Origin: CAVQSS01 sp963746605
GTDB taxonomy: Bacteria; Desulfobacterota; RBG-13-43-22
Length of the DNA: 64,000 nt
Assembly (NCBI GenBank): GCA_963746605.1
Contig: CAVVCH010000050.1
Span: 1-64,000 of the forward strand
Direction: 5' to 3'
The notes beneath the pieces were generated by a model. The model ran no database searches. It was not told the DNA's origin and saw only the letters and a list, made by a program, of their open reading frames with translations. Below, in pieces: positions 1-8,411 of this stretch. How positions within the stretch are numbered: the stretch's first letter is position 1; each line of letters starts with the position of its first letter. The translations under genes were made by a program, and so were the position numbers.

Positions 1-33
1 AGAACCCGTCAAAAAATAAGCTGTACTATACCG

Positions 34-338
34 CTAATATCTCCGTTCATGCTGAGTCAAAGGATTTAATCTTTCTGATGCCAACAGATAAATCTCTTTT
101 CGATGGCGAACCGCGTAGATCAGCAACCTCGGAGTCCTGGACGCTATACACCACCCGATAATCTCCCACCCGTAGCTTCCAGTATCCTTTCAGGGTGGCA
201 CGCAGCGGCTTGCCATAAAGCGCCGGCTCGGTCATCAGCCGTTTCGCTATGGCCTTTTTCACCCGTTCCTTCATCAGAGCCGAGAGGGCAGGCGATATCT
301 CCTGCGGCCTCGGGATGAAACAGAATGGTGAAGCTCAT
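34..338 (-). pseudogene. RelE/ParE-family toxin, frameshifted
   Basis: Reading through two single-base shifts restores a RelE-type toxin of about 100 residues: MSFTILFHPEAAGDI at the N-terminus, then a helix with MKERVKKAIAKRL, the core KGYWKLRVGDYRVVYSV, and a C-terminal strand YAVRHRKEIYLLASERL in a third frame. The KLRVGDYRVVY block is typical of RelE mRNA interferases, which cut ribosome-bound mRNA. The shifts lie near 280-290 and near 105-115. The start codon overlaps the stop of the upstream antitoxin, the normal antitoxin-toxin operon order. As read, no full-length toxin would be made. A sequencing error is possible but two shifts in 300 bases make decay more likely. Confidence 0.75.
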
Positions 339-565
339 TCACCGAAAACCTGATCAAAGGTCAGAGCTTTCTCCCGCCGGAAAGTCCTGGCCCGTTCATC
401 GGCAATTTCGGTCAGAGCCCGGTCTTCCCTTAATTCCAGAGCTTCTTTGATCAAGTCATGCGCCACGGCCGAGAGGGACGTTCCCTCGGCTTTCGCCATG
501 TTGGAAATTTCGTAATACAAAGGTTCTTCGCAGACGATGTGAATTCGGGGATTGTTGGTCGGCAT
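335..565 (-). CDS. Ribbon-helix-helix antitoxin of a RelBE-like module
   Basis: A 76-residue protein with an N-terminal beta strand (PRIHIVCEEPLYYEI) followed by two helices, the layout of Arc/CopG-type ribbon-helix-helix antitoxins. The charged C-terminal half would wrap the toxin. A good ribosome site (GGAGGTG) lies 5 bases before the ATG. It overlaps the frameshifted RelE gene by 4 bases, so the pair formed one operon that the antitoxin would be expected to autoregulate by binding upstream. The antitoxin frame is intact although its toxin is broken, a common end state of such modules. The family is assigned by shape and context only. Confidence 0.7.
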   Translation of the reverse strand: MPTNNPRIHIVCEEPLYYEISNMAKAEGTSLSAVAHDLIKEALELREDRALTEIADERARTFRREKALTFDQVFGE

Positions 566-874
566 GATGGCACCTCCAAAACAACTTTAAGTGTTACACA
601 AGTGGAGCACAATGTCAACGACTATTCGTCCGGAGACATAGTCCCGTCGAGCACGGTTTTTCCATCCCGAAGGCCTGGGCGATATCCTCCGGCAGCTCGT
701 CAAAGTCCTTGGCTATCTTGATTTTCCCCTTTCAGCGCCCCGGGGCCGGCGTTCCTCCCGCCCCCGTTCATGGCGAGCCAGTTCGGCCTCGGGTTTTCCG
801 GCCTTGCCGACAAGATTTTTATCGTCCATAGATAGTCACTTAATTTAGTGGCCCAACCATGCTATGCTACTGCT
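566..874 (-). other. Decayed gap with a possible antitoxin relic
   Basis: No intact gene. On the reverse strand, bases about 610-725 encode KIKIAKDFDELPEDIAQAFG and, after one shift, a short tail LDGTMSPDE. This resembles the start of small antitoxins that partner PIN-domain toxins, but the frame has no clean start and the partner toxin is absent. It is probably the remains of another module and is too short to be sure. Confidence 0.3.
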
Positions 875-1244
875 CTAAATGAAAATAACACCCTCCAACC
901 CTTTAAAATGCGCATCCCTGGTCACGACCCCTCGGCATTTTTTTCAATGGCGACGGCATAGACCAAGGCATCCGCCATAGGCAGGGAATATTTGAGCCCC
1001 ACACACGGCGGCAAAAAGGGCGAGACTTTCCTCTATCGGGACAATGGTGGTCTTAAGCATCAACGAGATGGCCTGCAAGGCCTCCTCCTCGGAGCGGTCC
1101 CGCTTGATTTTTTTATATACCTCGTACAGGACGATGGCTGGGGTGATCACTTCCGAAAGGTTATCGAGATACTTGCCGGCACTTTGGGCTTCGCGACCCT
1201 CAATAAAAAACTCGATCCACGCCGGACGAATCCAACAGGATCAT
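875..1244 (-). pseudogene. vapC: VapC-like PIN-domain toxin, frameshifted
   Basis: The ATG at 1244 overlaps the TGA of the upstream AbrB-type antitoxin. The product starts MILLDSS (first acidic residue of a PIN RNase). After an extra base near 1222 it continues AWIEFFIEGREAQSAGKYL, VITPAIVLYEVYKKIKRDR and KTTIVPIEESLALFAAVCG. After a second shift near 1000 it reads LKYSLPMADALVYAVAIEK (second acidic centre), and after a third near 935 VVTRDAHFKGLEGVIFI before a TAG at 875. All PIN motifs can be recovered, so the gene was once complete (about 120 residues). Three shifts argue for decay rather than reading error alone. Confidence 0.75.
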
Positions 1245-1450
1245 ATCCGGCCCTCATCTTCCCGGATTTCCTTGGTATCCAACCCCTTCAAAAAACCTCT
1301 AAAAAAGGATAAGGGCTTTTCCGGGATCATGTGAACCACCCCTCCTTTGACCACCACCACCATCTTCTGTCCGCTTTTTAGATGCAGTCTTTCCCGGGCA
1401 TCCTTTGGGATTACCACCTGGTATTTAGGAGAAATCGTTGTTATCCCCAT
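1241..1450 (-). CDS. vapB: AbrB/MazE-type antitoxin (VapB)
   Basis: A 69-residue swapped-hairpin AbrB protein. The motif ITTISPKYQVVIPKDARERL and the following LKSGQKMVVVV are the DNA-binding fold of VapB/MazE antitoxins. The C-terminal segment FFRGFLKGLDTKEIREDE is the toxin-neutralising tail. It overlaps the broken vapC downstream by 4 bases. It would repress its own promoter and block the VapC RNase. The frame is intact while the toxin is not. Confidence 0.8.
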   Translation of the reverse strand: MGITTISPKYQVVIPKDARERLHLKSGQKMVVVVKGGVVHMIPEKPLSFFRGFLKGLDTKEIREDEGRI

Positions 1451-1509
1451 TCATCCCCCTTTTTTGCTAACGATCTGATAATGGTAAAACGAATCCCGAT
1501 GATTGTCAA

Positions 1510-1971
1510 TCATTTACTGAAAAAAGGGGGACGGAAAGGAAACCGGGCAGGGAGAAACCAGGTGGGGATATAGGAGCCGCCGGGCGGGGCGCCGGGGATT
1601 GGGGGAAGAACGAATTTTAGGGCCACCGTTCCATTTCCGGCTTCAAAAGGTCGTGGGTTCCAACCCGGCGAGGAAAGATTGGAGCCTCGTCGTGGCCAAT
1701 TTCTGCCATGGAGATCGCTCAATAGATCATCCAGACTATTGAACTCCCTGAACCTCCCCGTTTTAAGGTCTTGATCGGCCTCTTTCTCCTTTTTTTGCCA
1801 TTCCTCCGTCCAGAACCAGGCTTGATCACGGGGGACCTTAACGGTTTTTACAGGGACTAGATGGACTTTTTTGTTCTTAACCTCGAATTCAACCTCATCT
1901 CCCGTTTTGAGATCCAGAACCTCCATAACCGTTTTGGGAATGGAAATCTGCCTCTTGCTGCTGATTTTCAT
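1510..1971 (-). CDS. AbrB-type antitoxin with run-on tail, toxin missing
   Basis: The ATG at 1971 gives MKISSKRQISIPKTVMEVLD, a clear AbrB/SpoVT DNA-binding fold, then KTGDEVEFEVKNKKVHLVP and a toxin-binding tail ending LDDLLSDL near base 1725. After that the frame runs on for about 70 more residues rich in P, G, R and W with no similarity to antitoxins. This part is translated from a GC-rich repeat (1577-1600, also at 4200-4222). The normal stop and the whole partner toxin have apparently been deleted. The first 80 residues are credible; the tail probably is not selected. Confidence 0.6.
   Translation of the reverse strand: MKISSKRQISIPKTVMEVLDLKTGDEVEFEVKNKKVHLVPVKTVKVPRDQAWFWTEEWQKKEKEADQDLKTGRFREFNSLDDLLSDLHGRNWPRRGSNLSSPGWNPRPFEAGNGTVALKFVLPPIPGAPPGGSYIPTWFLPARFPFRPPFFSK
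1577..1600. repeat. GC-rich direct repeat, copy 1
   Basis: The 20-base core CCGGGCGGGGCGCCGGGGAT occurs here and again at about 4203-4222, on the other side of the insertion sequence, in the same orientation. It lies next to antitoxin remains both times and may mark an old recombination joint. Confidence 0.5.
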
Positions 1972-2008
1972 AACTATCTCCTGCGGACTCGTTTTTACAG
2001 TAAAATAA

Positions 2009-3898
2009 TTTTGATGATCTCGCAAAAAGTCAGGCAGCGAATTTCATCCCGCGAGGGAGATCATCCGCGACCACAGCCATAAATTTTTCAGGAAGGGTTA
2101 ATAATCTTCCGAACAGCTCTTTGACAACAGAAAACGGGCGATAAACCAGGGAACGGATCCTCCGAGAAGGCCCATCCCCCGCTGTTGGGCGGACGCGGAA
2201 GGCCGCGGCCCTCCAGATATTCAACGCGGCGGCCTTGACAGTCACGGCAAAGCGTACGGCTTGTCCGCCCCGGACGCGGAGATGTTTAACCCCCATGCGG
2301 CGATCCCAGGCGGAAAAGGTCCCTTCGACTCCGGAGCGAAAGCGATACCGTAGTTTAAAGGCGTCGGTCTGCTCCACTTGCCGGCGTTGCGCCAAACGAA
2401 AGACCTTATGGTCGTAACCCAAATAGCGATAGCGCTTCCCGAGTTTGGTCGGACACTGAGGGAGAACCGGGCAGTCGGCACAAGGGGTCAGCGGAAAGGC
2501 CACCCGGAAACGGCCCTGTTTGCGGCGGACCCGTTCCGGTTCCTGGCCCTGGGGACAACGCAACACCTCGCCGGTCTCGGAAAAAACGAACGCGGAAAGC
2601 GGCAGGCGCTGGGAACCATAGGTGCCCATGGCTGGAGCGACCACTTCCACCCCTAATTCCTGGGCGCGTTCCAGATTGTCTTCGCTGCCATAGGCGCTAT
2701 CGGCCAGCACCTGGGTCGGTTTTAGGCCCTGCTCGGTTGCCGCCTCCAGGGCCGGAACCAAAGCATGGGTATCATGAGCCGTGGCCGATTCCACCTGTAT
2801 GGCGGTAATCAGAGACAACTGGTCTTTGGTTTCACTGTAGGTTTCCAACTAGTTGGGCCTGATAGCCTTTGCCTTTATGGGCATCATACCCGGCCTCCGG
2901 GTCCGAGGGATTTTGCAGGGAATCCGCAGAGACTTCCTTAGCCGCCTTAACGATCACGGTCGCGGGTTGTCCGGCGGCTTCCTGAATGTGACACTGGTCC
3001 TGCAACACCCGTTGCAGCAACTGAAAGCTGCTCATGGACGTCACGGCCGAATGATCGCTCATCCGCTGGACGAGTTCAAACAGGTCCTGGCAAACTTGGT
3101 TCAGGGTCCGCTCCGACTCCGAGGGCTTGACCATAGAAAAACAACCCAAGGCCTTCTCCGGCAGGTAACGGTCCGCCAACTCTGCGGGGAGGGTCCCGAA
3201 AAGAACGGGGTGTTGGCGTTTCAAGTTGACCAGAAATTTATGGATCGTTTGCACCACGATCCCGATGCGGCCTAAATGCCGCATATTGGACTGGATATGC
3301 ACCGAGTCCAGACGCTGCTGACTGGCATCCACCTTGAAAACCCGAGCCAGTTTGGCCGTGATCTTCTGGAATAACAGCGTATCCAATCTTTTCTCGGTGA
3401 CCAACTGCCGTAAATGCCACAAGGTCCGCTCACAGAGATACTTGGCCTCATCGGACTCTTCGGTAATGTCCAAGGCATAATGCCATTGCAGGTTGAAGGC
3501 CACTTGCTGCGCGGTCTCTTCGTCGCTCAGGTCCTGCATCTGTTGCAGTACCAATACCCCCAAGGCCATATACAGTTCCTTGGTGGGACGACCGTACATA
3601 TCTGAAAAGGCGGAAGCGATCTCGGTGACCGGCAGTTCGTTGAGGATCTCTTGCCGAAACAAGCCGGCCCAGGATTCCTCCAGGAGCTTTCGCCGTTTGG
3701 GGCCTAAATAGTCCCAGGGATCGAAAATGTAGCCCGTTTTGTGGTCTTTGATATGAATCATGCCTAATGCCTTATCTCTTTGATTTTAAACATGATTCTA
3801 ATCAATTTGACCCGTCGCTGTCAAGGAAAATATGCAGTTTTATTAAATTATTTCAGCTTGTTAACTTATTTAAATACTTTTTACGAGATCATCAATCT
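2009..3898 (-). mobile_element. IS1182-like insertion sequence
   Basis: A transposase gene is bounded by near-perfect terminal inverted repeats. The left end at 2011-2030 reads TTGATGATCTCGCAAAAAGT. The right end at 3876-3895 is its reverse complement with one mismatch (19 of 20). The octamer TAAAATAA lies just outside both ends (2001-2008 and 3899-3906) and may be the target duplication, although the region is AT-rich and chance is possible. Element length is about 1.89 kb. It landed between a truncated AbrB antitoxin gene and a strong bidirectional terminator. The transposase is frameshifted, so this copy is probably not self-mobile. Confidence 0.8.
2030..3761 (-). pseudogene. IS1182-family DDE transposase, one frameshift
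   Basis: The N-terminal part (about 309 residues from ATG 3761) carries the DUF772-like domain, with YGRPTKELYMALGVLVLQQM and FNLQWHYALDI. The downstream part has the DDE core, with LADSAYGSEDNLERAQE, a CADCPVLPQC cysteine knuckle, and a C-terminal EGTFSAWDRRMG block carrying the last acidic residue. The two parts join as KGYQAQLV-ETYSETK if one T is removed near 2845 (GTTGGAAACC). The downstream frame ends inside the left inverted repeat. IS1182 transposases are normally one frame, so this is a disabled gene or a sequence error rather than programmed frameshifting. Confidence 0.8.
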
Positions 3899-3910
3899 TA
3901 AAATAAAAAC

Positions 3911-3949
3911 AAAAAAGGGCGGCCCGGATCTCCGGGCCGCCTTTTTTTG
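3911..3949. terminator. Strong bidirectional intrinsic terminator
   Basis: GGCGGCCCGGA pairs with TCCGGGCCGCC around a very short loop, preceded by a run of A and followed by seven T. It can stop transcription on both strands and insulates the insertion sequence from the region to the right. Confidence 0.85.
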
Positions 3950-4393
3950 TTACATATTCTGCCAGGTTTCGATAATGACCTTAAAGGCTCAGCATATTTA
4001 ATCATCCTCCTAAGGAACCCAACCAATCCGGCTGTTGGAGCGAAAAAGGAAGGGTGAGATGAGCCAATGTAGGTCAGGTTGCGACCTGCGGGAACTACCT
4101 GACTCCACTTCTCTAAGCGAACTTCACACGATGGGGTCAATAAGGATATAGAAGCGGAAAAGGAAGTCGATCGTGAGGGAACCGGGAGGGATCTCGGAGA
4201 CACCGGGCGGGGCGCCGGGGATCGGGTTCCCGATCCGGTTACCTCAGCCGAGCTTTATTGCAGGGTTCGAAGAGGAAGACTTTGAAAGTCGGTCTTCCTG
4301 CTCCTATCTATAAAGGGCACTTTGTTAGTTGACACCCTGCTCCAAAGTAGCTACAGTTAAATAAAAGTAGCTCTATCGAGGAAAGGAGCCCCC
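3950..4393. other. Gene-free stretch with palindromic repeats
   Basis: No credible gene. It contains a palindromic block at about 4068-4105 (GTAGGTCAGGTTGCGACC and later ACTACCTGAC) related to the repeat at 5128-5164. It also contains a second copy of the GC-rich direct repeat at 4203-4222. The last 80 bases should hold the promoter of the phd-vapC pair, but no clear sigma-70 boxes are seen. Confidence 0.5.
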
Positions 4394-4672
4394 ATGATCA
4401 CAGCCGGAATCAAGGATACCAAAAACAATTTGAGTCGCTATTTGAACCGGGTAAAAGCAGGTGAAGAGGTGGTGATTACCGAACATGGTAAAGTGGTGGC
4501 CCGGATTATCAAGGAAGGGCCGAGGAAGCAATCTATCCGCACCGCCATCGAACCCCTGCTCAGTCGAGGGTTAATTTCCCTTCCGACCCGGGATCTGATC
4601 AGGCACGGACTAAACCCTCTGGCGGTCCCTGGAAAACCGGTTTCAGAAATGGTCATTGAGGATCGCCGATGA
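4394..4672 (+). CDS. Phd/YefM-family antitoxin
   Basis: A 92-residue protein beginning MITAGIKDTKNNLSRYLNRV followed by KAGEEVVITEHGKVVARI, the classic Phd/YefM DNA-binding fold. The C-terminal part (VPGKPVSEMVIEDRR) is the flexible toxin-binding tail. A ribosome site (GAAAGGAG) lies 7 bases before the ATG. Its last four bases overlap the start of the PIN toxin, giving tight translational coupling. The predicted role is neutralising that toxin and repressing the shared promoter. This is one of the few modules in the left island in which both partners are intact. Confidence 0.88.
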   Translation: MITAGIKDTKNNLSRYLNRVKAGEEVVITEHGKVVARIIKEGPRKQSIRTAIEPLLSRGLISLPTRDLIRHGLNPLAVPGKPVSEMVIEDRR

Positions 4673-5094
4673 TCCTCTACCTGGATACGAGCGCCCTGGT
4701 GAAAAGGTACTTTTTGGAACAGCAATCGGATGGTCTTCTTTCCAGGTGGGTCCAGGCTGAGATAGTCGTCACCTCCTCCGTGGCCTATGCGGAAACCGTG
4801 GCTTCTTTTTTTCGCAAAAAAAGAGAGGCGGCCCTGGAGGAAGAGGTAATTCAACAGGTCCTGGAGGCCTTTTTATTGGACTGGAAAAGTTTTCTCCGAG
4901 TCGAAGTGACCGACGAACTGAATGAAATAGTCCTTCGACTTGTTCAAAGTTATCCCCTTAGAGGATTTGATGCCATCCATTTGGCGTCGGCCGTTTTAAC
5001 TCGGGGAAGCCTTCCCGAGGATTTCCTTTTCTCCTGTTTTGACCAGAGGTTGTCCCAGGCGGCCCGGGAGGAAGGATTCGCAACCTTTCCCTAA
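4669..5094 (+). CDS. vapC: VapC-type PIN-domain ribonuclease toxin
   Basis: A 141-residue PIN protein. The first acidic centre is in MILYLDTSALVKRYF (D6), the middle glutamate in SSVAYAETVASF, the third centre in YPLRGFDAIHLASAV, and the C-terminal aspartate in LFSCFDQRL. All four metal-binding positions are present, so it should be an active Mg-dependent RNase. It forms an ATGA-overlapping pair with the Phd-type antitoxin upstream. Length matches typical VapC (about 130-145 residues). Confidence 0.9.
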   Translation: MILYLDTSALVKRYFLEQQSDGLLSRWVQAEIVVTSSVAYAETVASFFRKKREAALEEEVIQQVLEAFLLDWKSFLRVEVTDELNEIVLRLVQSYPLRGFDAIHLASAVLTRGSLPEDFLFSCFDQRLSQAAREEGFATFP

Positions 5095-5119
5095 AAAACG
5101 AATCCAATCTTGACAGATC

Positions 5120-5232
5120 ATTTCGTGTCAGGTAGCTCGTTTCGCTCGCAACCTGACCTACAGTTCTTTCTTTAAGCTCCTGATAAATCGTAGGTCAGGG
5201 TGCCCGACGAAGGAGGGTTCCCTGACATCCCT
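5120..5232. repeat. Palindromic intergenic repeat
   Basis: GTCAGGTAGCTCG and CGCAACCTGACCTAC form a hairpin at 5128-5164, followed by a related copy starting GTAGGTCAGGGTGCCC at about 5192. The same words occur at 4068-4105. This resembles REP-type dispersed repeats and contains no gene. Confidence 0.55.
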
Positions 5233-5239
5233 TCCTGTT

Positions 5240-5446
5240 TCAACCCGTCAAATGAGGTAAGTCCTCGTTGGCCTGGAAGGGCTTGCTCAGAAAACAGAAA
5301 GGACTCTGAGTATCGGGTTCGGGTCCAAGGTCCCCTCCGAAAAGCATGTATACCTCCCAGAGTTTCAGGAATTCTTGAAAACGCTCTACGGGGGTCAGGC
5401 GGTACCAATCGAGGGTTTCCTCGTTGTCCGGATACCAGTCGACCAT
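5240..5446 (-). CDS. Small protein linked to DUF6036-like gene
   Basis: About 68 residues starting MVDWYPDNEETLDWYRLTP; the ATG at 5446 has GGGAGG seven bases upstream, which decides the start over an upstream in-frame ATG. The sequence is rich in aromatic and acidic residues (RFQEFLKLWEVYMLFGGDL) with no known catalytic motif. It follows the nucleotidyltransferase gene directly and probably is its operon partner. The function is not recognised. Confidence 0.55.
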   Translation of the reverse strand: MVDWYPDNEETLDWYRLTPVERFQEFLKLWEVYMLFGGDLGPEPDTQSPFCFLSKPFQANEDLPHLTG

Positions 5447-5447
5447 T

Positions 5448-6003
5448 TCATGGCCTCCCGTCCACCGGCTGTACGCTTTCAAAATCGGTTTTTATTCTTC
5501 TTCGAATCCGTTCTTTTTCACCCTTCGCAACTTCCAGGCTTTCCAAACGCTCCAGCGATATTTTTTTGGAAACCAATCCCAGGCGAATAAGCTGTCGATT
5601 AAAATCAAGATCTTTTCCCCTGGCGGAAACATATTTGCCCAGGACCAGGTCATGAATTTCAACCCCCCAACCGGTAATCCCGCGGGTGTTCTCGTTATTA
5701 ACCGGCACCAGCCGCTTTTCCCACCCGGCGGGCAAATTTCCGGCCGTTTCCGGGCCTACTCCGTGGGCATAGTAGCCGTAGGTTTGATGAAACGGAGAAA
5801 GTTCCCCGATGCAACCGTCTATCACCGAAGCCATTTCCGGTTTGTTTTTGGGAAAGATATCCGCTTCGACGGAATGGATTATCTGTTCCGGCACATCCGG
5901 GAAATTGGGACAAAATGGCCGTACTGCCCAGGATGACGATCTCGTCATCTCCGGAAATATCCCCGGCGGCCCGGATGACGTGTTCAAGCTGCAAACGATT
6001 CAT
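5448..6003 (-). pseudogene. DUF6036-like nucleotidyltransferase, frameshifted
   Basis: The product starts MNRLQLEHVIRAAGDISG then EIVILGSTAILSQFP, the G-S motif region of small nucleotidyltransferase-fold proteins. After one shift near 5905-5925 it continues DVPEQIIHSVEADIFPK (acidic pair), GCIGELSPFHQTYGYYAHG, and a C-terminal half with EIHDLVLGKYVSARGKDLDF. The pattern fits DUF6036-type proteins, which are found in toxin-antitoxin-like operons. The start overlaps the upstream helical protein by about 20 bases, and a small gene follows immediately. A single indel could be decay or error. Confidence 0.6.
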
Positions 6004-6292
6004 AAATTTTCCACCGTTCCCGTGGGGTCAGGATGCCGCAGAACGGACTGGACTGGCGAAGCCGGCGGGCCTTTTCCGACGGAGAGACCATAAAGGCCAG
6101 AATGTCTTCCAGGGGACTTTTCAGTATCTTTTCCCACTCGGTCCAGTAAAGACGTTCTCCATCCCGACCGACCCAGCGCCGGAGATTAGTGCGGGCCACC
6201 TCTAAAAGCGCAGGATTCTCGCTGACCCGTTGAGCGATCACCCGGTGGAGGACGATGCTTCTTTCCTCTATCTGAGCATGTGTCAGCCCCAT
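5984..6292 (-). CDS. Helical protein upstream of nucleotidyltransferase
   Basis: A 102-residue protein from ATG 6292 (MGLTHAQIEERSIVLHRVI). It contains RWVGRDGERLYWTEWEKIL and a basic C-terminal end with RERWKIYESFAA. It overlaps the next gene by 20 bases, so the two were translated together. The size, charge and position upstream suggest an antitoxin-like partner of the DUF6036-type protein, but I do not recognise a named family. Confidence 0.55.
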   Translation of the reverse strand: MGLTHAQIEERSIVLHRVIAQRVSENPALLEVARTNLRRWVGRDGERLYWTEWEKILKSPLEDILAFMVSPSEKARRLRQSSPFCGILTPRERWKIYESFAA

Positions 6293-6419
6293 AAGGAACA
6301 ACTTTATTAAATCGACCGGAAAGAGTCAACTTTCTTGTTTTTTGGGGCGGTTATAATTTTCGTTGAAAGGGTCTATTTTTTAGGGTATTATTTTAGTACT
6401 AATTAATGGGGGTATAATT

Positions 6420-6614
6420 ATGATCCAGAATAAAATCCAAATCGACGAGAAAGACTTTGAATTCATCAAAAAGGCCTACAAGACCCTTTCCTATAAGAGT
6501 CTCAGTCACTATATGCGGGAAGCGATCCAGGCCAGGGTGCGGGAAGACCGGAAAAAGTTGAAAGCCATACAACGATCGATCGCCATGGAACAGATCGGTC
6601 GCGGGGTCTTATGA
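6420..6614 (+). CDS. MazE-like antitoxin
   Basis: A 64-residue basic protein (MIQNKIQIDEKDFEFIKKAY, then LSHYMREAIQARVREDRKK) with a strand-helix-helix layout of ribbon-helix-helix antitoxins. GGGGG lies seven bases before the ATG. It overlaps the MazF-like gene by four bases. Likely role: binding the MazF RNase and repressing the common promoter. Confidence 0.65.
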   Translation: MIQNKIQIDEKDFEFIKKAYKTLSYKSLSHYMREAIQARVREDRKKLKAIQRSIAMEQIGRGVL

Positions 6615-6901
6615 AAACCACTTTGAAAGCCTTGAGGGGGAAGACTTTGAAGATCGGTGATATCGTCTGGGTCAACCTGGACCCGACCCTGGGGGATGAG
6701 ATCAAAAAAAAGCGCCCGGTGGTGGTTTTAAACAACGGGCACGAGAAGCACCTGCGCCTGGCCATCGTCGTCCCCGTCACCAACTGGACTGCTTTATGGG
6801 AAAACAATCCTTTTTTCGTCAGCCTGGACCCGTCCAAGCAAAACGGGCTGAAAAAGAAATCGGCGGTCGACTGTTTGCAAGTCAGAATTTCCGGGCTCTG
6901 A
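6611..6901 (+). pseudogene. mazF: MazF/PemK-type endoribonuclease, 3' end altered
   Basis: The core of MazF is clear: IGDIVWVNLDPTLGDEIKKK, RPVVVLNNGHEKHLRLAIVV and VPVTNW. A second conserved block, KKSAVDCLQVRISGL, then hits a stop at 6899-6901. Normal MazF proteins continue after DCLQVR with about 15-20 residues that finish the last helix. Here they are missing and the DNA runs into a perfect hairpin. The 96-residue product may be inactive. It sits in operon with the MazE-like gene. Confidence 0.65.
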
Positions 6902-6915
6902 ATCTAAAAAACCCA

Positions 6916-6949
6916 TTGCAAAATACTACTTGAATGTAGTATTTTGCAA
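6916..6949. promoter_or_regulatory. Perfect 14-bp inverted repeat
   Basis: TTGCAAAATACTAC pairs perfectly with GTAGTATTTTGCAA around a 6-base loop. It lies between truncated mazF and the AbiEii relic and could be an operator or a hairpin terminator. There is no long T run. Confidence 0.5.
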
Positions 6950-6951
6950 GT

Positions 6952-7831
6952 ATGAAGATCTACGATAGGGTTCGAATTCGGCAGGCCGAAGCCGCAATTG
7001 ATCCTTCAGGCTCTTTTCACCCACCGGGAAAGCCGCCGATTTTTCTTCCAAGGAGGGACCGCTGATTCGTCGGCTCTACGGAGATGCGGTTTCAGAGGAT
7101 CTTGATTTTGCTTCCGCGTCAGGAGAAATGGCCGGTGAGATTTTGAACTCTCTGAAACGGGAGTTCGCGCGACAACTGGCCGCTCATTTTTGGCCCGGGT
7201 GAGCTCGCCCTGCGGGAAAAAAGATCTTCTCCCTCTTCCTACCGGACATTTGTCGATTATCTCCCGGCGGCCGCCCGAAACAAAATTTCCGTCAAAATGG
7301 AGTTCGAGTCCCTTCAAGCGGGAATGCAACCTGACAGCCGCCGGGTCATCATGCAGTCTTCTTCGGCCGTCTCTTACCTCCTCCGGGAAGGCTCTCTAAA
7401 AGTCCCCGGATTCCCAGGAGTAATTAATCTGGAGACCCCGGAAGAAATCCTGTCCGACAAGCTGAGGGCCTTACTGGAAAGAGGCTATACCAAAGGACGC
7501 GACTTCTTTGATGTCTGGTATCTGACCAGAACGATGGGACTGAAACCTGAACCGGAACGTCTGCGGCGAAAGCTGGAAATGTATCGGGCACCTTTCCGTG
7601 TTCATACCCCGGCCTCTTTTTATGCCGCTCTAAACGTCCTTCCCCAAAGGGAAAAGCAGGGGCTGGTCGAAGCACTCCGAAAGGATCTGGCCCGGTTTAT
7701 CGGGACTCGACTTGGTCGAGGCCTTAGAGCAAAACGACTTCGCGGACCTCATTGCCGCGGTTCAGCAGACCTTTCAAGAAATTGTCGACTCAAAACAAGT
7801 CCATTTCGAAGCGTATGGAAGAAGAACATGA
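6952..7831 (+). pseudogene. AbiEii-type nucleotidyltransferase toxin, decayed
   Basis: Pieces in different frames restore an AbiEii protein: LILQALFTHRESRRFFFQGG (the GG-T-x-R box), IRRLYGDAVSEDLDFASA (catalytic DxD-like SEDLDF), a middle segment YRTFVDYLPAAARNKI, then NLETPEEILSDKLRALLER and YTKGRDFFDVWYLTRT, typical of the family. The C-terminal part (LVEALEQNDFADLI) is again in another frame. At least three shifts are needed, so it is dead as read. AbiEii proteins are nucleotidyltransferase toxins of abortive-infection systems. The stop overlaps the ATG of the AbiEi partner (ATGA). Confidence 0.75.
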
Positions 7832-8411
7832 CGGGGAAGCGGAACATGGTGGATGTTCTCCGGGAGCTGCCGGTCGCCCTTGTTCAGGGCGGCCGATGCC
7901 GCTAAACTGGCGTCCGACGACAACATGTTTCTTTACCGGGCTTCCCGATCCGGTTACCTCAAGAGGATCTGTAACGGGATTTACTGGAATCTCCTGTTCC
8001 ACGCGGAACCGCCAAAGGTGGAACAGGTGGCCTGCTTTGCCCGCCAACCGTCGTATATCTCCTGTGAGTGGGCGCTGAACTACCACGGACTGCTTCTGCA
8101 GGTACCCCAGGTCTGTACCGCCATTACACTTCATCCCGGAACCGGAAAGAGAAACCGGATTCGGTACGAAGGGTATGTCATTGAGTATTCGCGGCTCAAG
8201 GAAACGCTCTACCTGCCCGAAGAAATCCTGGTGCAGGAGGGCATCCTGATGGCCACGGCCGAGAAGGCGCTCCTCGATGCGGCCTACCTCCGTCATAAAA
8301 TTCCATTCGCGGACGAATTGGAAAAAGACCTATTGGATACGGAGCCGTCTGACCCGATTGACTCCCAAATACCCGGCCAGCGTTCAACGTATGATACGGA
8401 ACTTTATTTAG
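7828..8411 (+). pseudogene. AbiEi-type antitoxin, frameshifted
   Basis: The ATG at 7828 gives MTGKRNMVDVLRELPVAL. After removal of one base near 7880 it continues FRAADAAKLASDDNMFLYRA and GYLKRICNGIYW, the winged-helix of AbiEi antitoxins. SYISCEWALNYHGLLLQVPQ, YVIEYSRLKETLY and MATAEKALLDAAYLR follow. A second shift near 8337 gives the expected end RLTPKYPASVQRMIRNF and a TAG at 8411. The antitoxin follows the toxin here, the reverse of the usual abiEi-abiEii order. It ends convergently inside tatC by 8 bases. Confidence 0.75.

Noticed and set aside
1640..1680. tRNA-like T-arm (GGTCGTGGGTTCCAACCC)
   Set aside because: No acceptor stem, D-arm or anticodon arm can be folded around it, and the T-loop TTCCAAC lacks the normal TTCGAAT/C pattern.
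2820..2860. Programmed frameshift in the transposase
   Set aside because: The join needs a simple one-base correction at GTTGG with no slippery A/T run or downstream stimulator, and IS1182-type transposases are single-frame.
3898..4203. 101-codon reverse-strand open frame after the IS
   Set aside because: It spans the bidirectional terminator and repeat DNA, and the peptide is low-complexity with no family resemblance.
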